Of a stretch of 7,895 nt of DNA, positions 4,303-7,895 are shown in pieces. The translations under genes were made by a program, and so were the position numbers. Origin of the DNA: QQUD01 sp039029915. Lineage in GTDB: Bacteria > Chloroflexota > Anaerolineae > Promineifilales > Promineifilaceae. The stretch covers positions 1 through 7,895 of the forward strand of contig JBCCFD010000387.1 of the NCBI GenBank assembly GCA_039029915.1, given 5' to 3'. The notes under the pieces are model-generated. The model saw nothing but the letters and a program-made list of their open reading frames with translations. It was not told the DNA's origin and ran no database searches. Position 1 is the stretch's first letter, and every line of letters begins with the position of its first letter.

Positions 4303-7185
4303 ATGTCCCAAGACAAAATCGTCGTGCGCGGTGCGCGTGAACACAACCTCAAAGATATCGATGTCGAAATCCCTAGAGACAAGCTTGTTGTTATTACAGG
4401 CATTTCTGGTTCGGGAAAGTCTTCACTGGCATTTGATACAATCTTTGCTGAAGGGCAAAGACGTTATGTCGAGTCACTATCCGCTTATGCACGCCAATTC
4501 TTGGGCCAAATGGAAAAGCCAGACGTCGATCAAATAGAGGGGCTCAGCCCAGCAGTTTCGATTGATCAAAAAGGGGTTAGCCACAACCCACGCTCAACGG
4601 TTGGCACCGTCACTGAAATTTACGACTATTTGCGCTTGCTTTACGCTCGGGTAGGAACACCCCACTGCCCCAAATGTGGTCGGCCCGTCATGCCACAATC
4701 GGCTGAGCAAATCGTTGAAAACATTGAGAAGATGCCCACAGATAGCCGCATTCAAATTTTGGCACCGCTAATCCAAGATCGGAAAGGGCAGCACATTGCC
4801 GTCTTTGAAGAAATTCGCAAAATGGGGTTTGTGCGCGTCCGGGTGAATGGCGAAATTCGTCAAGTTGATGAAAATATCGAACTTGATCGGTATAAAAATC
4901 ACTCGATTGAAGCGGTGGTTGATCGCTTAGTGGTACGCTACGCACCTGATGACCAAAGCGAGGACGCACAATCTTCGCGGTCTCGCTTGACTGACTCTAT
5001 CGAAACCGCATTACGCCTGGGCAACGGTCTTGTCATCATCAATGACGTCACAGACCGCGACACCCCCCAAGACAAGCTGTATTCTGAGCATCTTTACTGC
5101 CCCTATGACGGCACCAGCATTCCTGAAATCGAGCCTAGAACCTTCAGTTTTAACAGCCCGCATGGGGCTTGCCCTTCTTGTCAGGGTTTGGGCACGAAAA
5201 AAGAGTTTGATAAAGAGTTGATCATTCCAAACAAGGAGCTGACGCTGGAAGGCGGAGCGATTGTAGCGTGGCCAACGGAAGATAAATCTGGCTATTATTG
5301 GCAGTTGCTTAAAGCCACGGCCGATTTTTTCAACATCCCCACCGACGAGCCAATTCTACATCTCAACGATGCCCAAATTCGCATCTTGCTTTATGGCAGC
5401 GGTGATGAAACCATCTCAGTGAAATACGTTAATCGCCAGGGGGACACCCGTCATTATCGGACTCAGTTTGAAGGCATCATTCACAATCTTGAACGCCGCT
5501 TCAAAGAGTCAACGTCTGATTATGTACGGGATAAGCTGGAGGAATACATGATCGATCGGCCGTGTACAGAATGTGGTGGTTCACGGCTTCAACCCGTTGC
5601 GAGATCTGTTGAGGTTGATGGCACCTCGATCGTCAATATTGTTAATCAACCCGTTCTTAATCTTGTCGATTGGGCTGATGGCCTACAGAACAAAGAAAAG
5701 ACGCCATTGACCCCACGGCAACAGCTAATCGCAACACCCATTGTCAAAGAAATTTATGACCGCATCTCCTTTATGGTCAACGTTGGCTTGGACTATCTTT
5801 CACTCGATCGGACAGCCGGCACGCTCAGCGGTGGTGAAGCCCAGCGCATTCGCCTAGCCACCCAAATTGGCAGCCAATTAATGGGTGTCCTTTACGTACT
5901 GGACGAACCAAGCATTGGCCTGCACCAGCGTGACAATGCTCGTCTTATTCGCACCCTGCAAGGGATGCGCGACCTAGGCAACACCGTTCTCGTTGTGGAA
6001 CATGATGAGGACACAATGCGAGCGGCAGATTGGTTGGTTGATATGGGGCCGGGAGCCGGGTTACACGGTGGACAAGTGGTTTCGGCCGGTACGCCCAAGC
6101 AAGTTCAAAAGGACAAAAAGTCCCTAACGGGTGCTTATCTCAGCGGTCGCGAATCAATTCCGATTCCAGAAAAACGCCGAAAAGATACAGAAAACGTCAT
6201 CAAAATCCTTGGTGCCCGCGAAAATAATCTCAAAAATCTAGATATCACGATTCCGGTGGGCAAGTTTGTGTGTATTACGGGTGTGAGCGGCAGTGGTAAA
6301 AGCTCATTCATGATTGAAATTTTAAGCAAGAAGCTGCACCAGCACTTTTATAAATCACGCGCCCTGCCCGGTGAGTTTGACTCAATCGACGGACTAGAGC
6401 ATTTAGACAAGGTAATTCAAATTGATCAAAGCCCAATCGGCCGTACCCCGCGCTCAAATCCGGCCACCTATACCAATCTTTTCAACCCCATCCGTGACCT
6501 ATTTGCCAACATGCCAGAGAGTAAAGTGCGCGGCTACAAGCCGGGACGCTTTAGCTTCAATGTGAAGGGTGGACGGTGTGAGGCATGCCAAGGGCAAGGT
6601 CAAAACCGCATTGAAATGCAGTTCCTGCCGGACATTTACGTCCCTTGCGATATTTGCAAAGGGGCTCGCTACAATCGCGAAACGCTTCAGGTTACTTACA
6701 AAGAGAAAAATATCGCTGAGGTGCTTAACCTTAGTGTGGAAGAGGCGCTTGAGTTCTTTGCAAATGTTCCCAAAATCAAGCGGAAGCTCCAAACAATGAT
6801 GGATGTGGGACTTGACTATATTCGCTTAGGTCAATCTGCAACGACATTAAGCGGTGGTGAAGCTCAGCGCATCAAGCTCAGCCGTGAGCTATCAAAGATT
6901 GCCACAGGTCGCACCATCTACATTTTGGACGAGCCATCAGTTGGTTTACATTCTCACGACGTAGCAAAGTTAATCAAAGCGCTCAATCGGCTAGCTGATA
7001 AGGGGAACACGGTTCTAATCATTGAGCACAACTTGGACATCATCAAAGTAGCGGATCACATTATTGACTTAGGTCCTGAAGGTGGCGAACGCGGTGGTGA
7101 AATTGTGGCTCAAGGCACACCTGAAGAAGTGGCAAAGGTGAAAGGATCATATACAGGCCATTTCTTAAAAGAGGTTTTGAAATAA
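4303..7185 (+). CDS. uvrA: Excinuclease ABC subunit A (UvrA)
   Basis: The product is 960 aa, close to the usual 940-960. UvrA is the damage-recognition ATPase of nucleotide excision repair: a dimer that loads UvrB onto lesions in the cytoplasm. Both ABC ATPase halves are complete: Walker A GISGSGKSS (33-41) and GVSGSGKSS (660-668), signatures LSGGEAQR (508-515 and 849-856), and Walker B regions LDEPSIGLH (D534/E535) and LDEPSVGLH (D876/E877). The C-terminal zinc module is intact (C759, C762, C782, C785), as is the GRTPRSNPATYT segment. The zinc module of the first half reads C266-P-Y-D269 and C290-P-S-C293, so the second ligand cysteine is replaced by aspartate. The second Walker B reads DEPSVGLH where most UvrA proteins have DEPTTGLH. 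No exact ACGGCCGT copies lie in the gene, unlike most of its neighbours. The DUF1294 gene follows after 49 bp and may be co-transcribed; uvrB and uvrC are not nearby. Confidence 0.98.
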   Translation: MSQDKIVVRGAREHNLKDIDVEIPRDKLVVITGISGSGKSSLAFDTIFAEGQRRYVESLSAYARQFLGQMEKPDVDQIEGLSPAVSIDQKGVSHNPRSTVGTVTEIYDYLRLLYARVGTPHCPKCGRPVMPQSAEQIVENIEKMPTDSRIQILAPLIQDRKGQHIAVFEEIRKMGFVRVRVNGEIRQVDENIELDRYKNHSIEAVVDRLVVRYAPDDQSEDAQSSRSRLTDSIETALRLGNGLVIINDVTDRDTPQDKLYSEHLYCPYDGTSIPEIEPRTFSFNSPHGACPSCQGLGTKKEFDKELIIPNKELTLEGGAIVAWPTEDKSGYYWQLLKATADFFNIPTDEPILHLNDAQIRILLYGSGDETISVKYVNRQGDTRHYRTQFEGIIHNLERRFKESTSDYVRDKLEEYMIDRPCTECGGSRLQPVARSVEVDGTSIVNIVNQPVLNLVDWADGLQNKEKTPLTPRQQLIATPIVKEIYDRISFMVNVGLDYLSLDRTAGTLSGGEAQRIRLATQIGSQLMGVLYVLDEPSIGLHQRDNARLIRTLQGMRDLGNTVLVVEHDEDTMRAADWLVDMGPGAGLHGGQVVSAGTPKQVQKDKKSLTGAYLSGRESIPIPEKRRKDTENVIKILGARENNLKNLDITIPVGKFVCITGVSGSGKSSFMIEILSKKLHQHFYKSRALPGEFDSIDGLEHLDKVIQIDQSPIGRTPRSNPATYTNLFNPIRDLFANMPESKVRGYKPGRFSFNVKGGRCEACQGQGQNRIEMQFLPDIYVPCDICKGARYNRETLQVTYKEKNIAEVLNLSVEEALEFFANVPKIKRKLQTMMDVGLDYIRLGQSATTLSGGEAQRIKLSRELSKIATGRTIYILDEPSVGLHSHDVAKLIKALNRLADKGNTVLIIEHNLDIIKVADHIIDLGPEGGERGGEIVAQGTPEEVAKVKGSYTGHFLKEVLK

Positions 7186-7215
7186 TATCCTTGAAATTTC
7201 CCCAGCAATATAAAC

Positions 7216-7238
7216 GGAGGTTGGTGAAAATCATTTGA
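7216..7238 (+). promoter_or_regulatory. Ribosome binding site and possible 4-codon leader ORF before the DUF1294 gene
   Basis: GGAGG (7216-7220) is a strong Shine-Dalgarno but lies 14 nt before the TTG start at 7235, longer than usual. Between them, GTG-AAA-ATC-ATT-TGA (7224-7238) is a tiny reading frame whose TGA overlaps the TTG. Ribosomes could initiate there and re-initiate at TTG, or initiate directly at TTG with long spacing. Confidence 0.35.
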
Positions 7239-7507
7239 ACTTCAATCTCTTATTTGGTTATTTGATAACCGTTAATTTAATTGCCTTTTTAACCTTTGGC
7301 ATTGACAAATGGCTTGCCTCATCAGGACGCCGGAGAATTTCTGAAAACACGTTATTCTTGCTGTCGTTTTTCGGTGGCTCACCCGGGGCGTTAATTGCCC
7401 AACAGATGTTTCGACACAAGACGGCAAAACGGCCGTTTCAAATCAGGTTCTGGGCCATCGTTATTTTGCAACTCGTTCTTTTGGTTATCTTCTACCAATT
7501 TCAATAA
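7235..7507 (+). CDS. Small DUF1294-family membrane protein
   Basis: The product is 90 aa, a typical length for DUF1294, a family of small membrane proteins of unknown function. Marks are LIAFLTFGIDKWLA (15-28), a basic RRRI (32-35), GGSPGALIAQQMFRHKTAKRPF (47-68; the GGSPGA and FRHKT...K..F motifs are characteristic) and a final hydrophobic helix (about 70-87). Three membrane segments are likely, near residues 5-23, 39-57 and 70-87. No in-frame ATG or GTG lies upstream, and starting at TTG 7235 gives the family's usual N-terminus, so TTG is the likely start. The gene follows uvrA by 49 bp on the same strand, with no terminator between them. The palindrome at 7429-7436 lies in K-R-P-F. Function is unknown; any link to repair is only by position. 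Confidence 0.85.
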   Translation: MNFNLLFGYLITVNLIAFLTFGIDKWLASSGRRRISENTLFLLSFFGGSPGALIAQQMFRHKTAKRPFQIRFWAIVILQLVLLVIFYQFQ

Positions 7508-7532
7508 TATCTTCATGGCTATCATCACAAAC

Positions 7533-7613
7533 AGGACTTACGCACACTGAGCCTGTCGAAGGGTTAAGAAAGTCACTTCGACAGGCTCAGTGACCGCTAT
7601 TTGCGTAAGCCCT
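7533..7613. repeat. Nested inverted-repeat element between convergent genes
   Basis: The outer arms AGGACTTACGCA (7533-7544) and TGCGTAAGCCCT (7602-7613) match at 11 of 12 positions. The inner arms CACTGAGCCTGTCGAAG (7545-7561) and CTTCGACAGGCTCAGTG (7576-7592) are perfect over 17 bp with a 14-nt loop. The inner arm abuts the outer one on the left, but 9 nt separate them on the right. The inner sequence resembles an interspersed hairpin I recall from many environmental genomes. It lies between the ends of the DUF1294 gene (plus) and a methyltransferase gene (minus), so it could end both transcripts, although neither strand has a T-run. No clear target duplication was found. Confidence 0.65.
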
Positions 7614-7628
7614 AACAAAATCAGGAGA

Positions 7629-7895
7629 CTATACCCATTGTGGGGTTAAATTTAGGGTTGTCTGAAATACCGCTTTTTGGGCTTCAATCACAAGCAGCCT
7701 CGGAATTTTGCTAAACCATTGCTCCTCAATGGTTTCATAATCACCTTGGGGTAAGTGAGGCTCGTCGACCGCCAAAATCTGAAACCCAGCTGAAATCAAG
7801 CCATTAAAGTAGGTTGAAATGGTTCGATGATGTGCGCCGACTCGTCCACGAATACCCGTTCCCCCTGAATGCCAATGTCCTTCATCGAGATAATT
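7629..7895 (-). CDS. Probable SAM-dependent methyltransferase, C-terminal part (cut by window edge)
   Basis: An open frame of 88 codons plus TAG (7631-7629) runs on the minus strand from the right edge; the N-terminus is missing. The visible part reads YLDEGHWHS, then GIRGRVGAHHRTISTYFNGLISAGFQILAVDEPHLP, then a W-F-S-K-I-P-R-L-L-V-I-E-A-Q-K stretch. Class I methyltransferases of the Methyltransf_11/25 type often end this way: a Y-x-x-E-G-x-W loop, H-R-T-x-x-x-Y-x-x-x-L followed by a GF beta strand, an acidic E-P, then P-x-x-L-x-x-x-A-x-K. The SAM-binding motif (GxGxG) would lie in the missing part, so the call rests on the tail alone. The substrate is unknown. It converges with the DUF1294 gene, with the nested repeat between. 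Confidence 0.75.
   Translation of the reverse strand, partial: NYLDEGHWHSGGTGIRGRVGAHHRTISTYFNGLISAGFQILAVDEPHLPQGDYETIEEQWFSKIPRLLVIEAQKAVFQTTLNLTPQWV

Noticed and set aside
7527..7619. Target-site duplication ACAAA around the nested repeat
   Set aside because: The two copies do not abut the repeat ends equally and the sequence is A-rich, so chance is likely.
1..7895. tRNA, rRNA, CRISPR array or phage defence cassette
   Set aside because: No cloverleaf, rRNA core sequence, regularly spaced repeats or known defence gene was seen on either strand.

Overview
The window carries seven protein genes plus several intergenic repeat structures. The organism is a free-living bacterium of moderate G+C. 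UvrA, Nudix, ECF sigma and DUF1294 sequences are too widespread to place it firmly. The UvrA style, the dense ACGGCCGT palindromes and the mix of short intergenic hairpins and heptad repeats would suit an environmental, possibly filamentous, Chloroflexota-type genome. That placement is inference with low to moderate confidence.

Left part (1-3728): all genes are on the minus strand, read from right to left. A PhnD-like solute-binding domain protein without a signal peptide (2940-3728) is followed by an ECF sigma factor (2269-2814). The sigma gene overlaps by 11 bp the gene for a one-pass membrane protein with a DUF4367-like outer domain (1539-2279), probably its anti-sigma partner or sensor. 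A 14-bp-stem hairpin (1488-1531) closes that unit. Then come a Nudix hydrolase (841-1377), whose perfect Shine-Dalgarno decides the start, and the N-terminal 181 residues of a secreted protein of unknown function that runs off the left edge (1-543). The 297 bp between the last two genes hold only small hairpins.

Middle (3729-4302): a divergent gap of about 570 bp between the PhnD-like gene and uvrA. It holds no convincing gene. It does contain a 90-bp MITE-like element (4046-4135) with 17-bp terminal inverted repeats and flanking 10-bp direct repeats. Five in-register 7-bp repeats (4249-4283) sit just before the uvrA ribosome binding site.

Right part (4303-7895): a complete uvrA (960 aa, nucleotide excision repair) is followed 49 bp later by a small DUF1294 membrane protein gene (TTG start). 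Next is a nested inverted-repeat element (7533-7613). Last is the C-terminal 88 residues of a probable SAM-dependent methyltransferase on the minus strand, whose start lies beyond the right edge.

Functional links: only the sigma/anti-sigma pair is a clear working unit, an envelope-stress type switch. uvrA and the DUF1294 gene look co-transcribed. The most unusual signal is the palindrome ACGGCCGT: nine exact copies where about 0.1 is expected by chance. Eight lie in the first 2.7 kb and none in uvrA.
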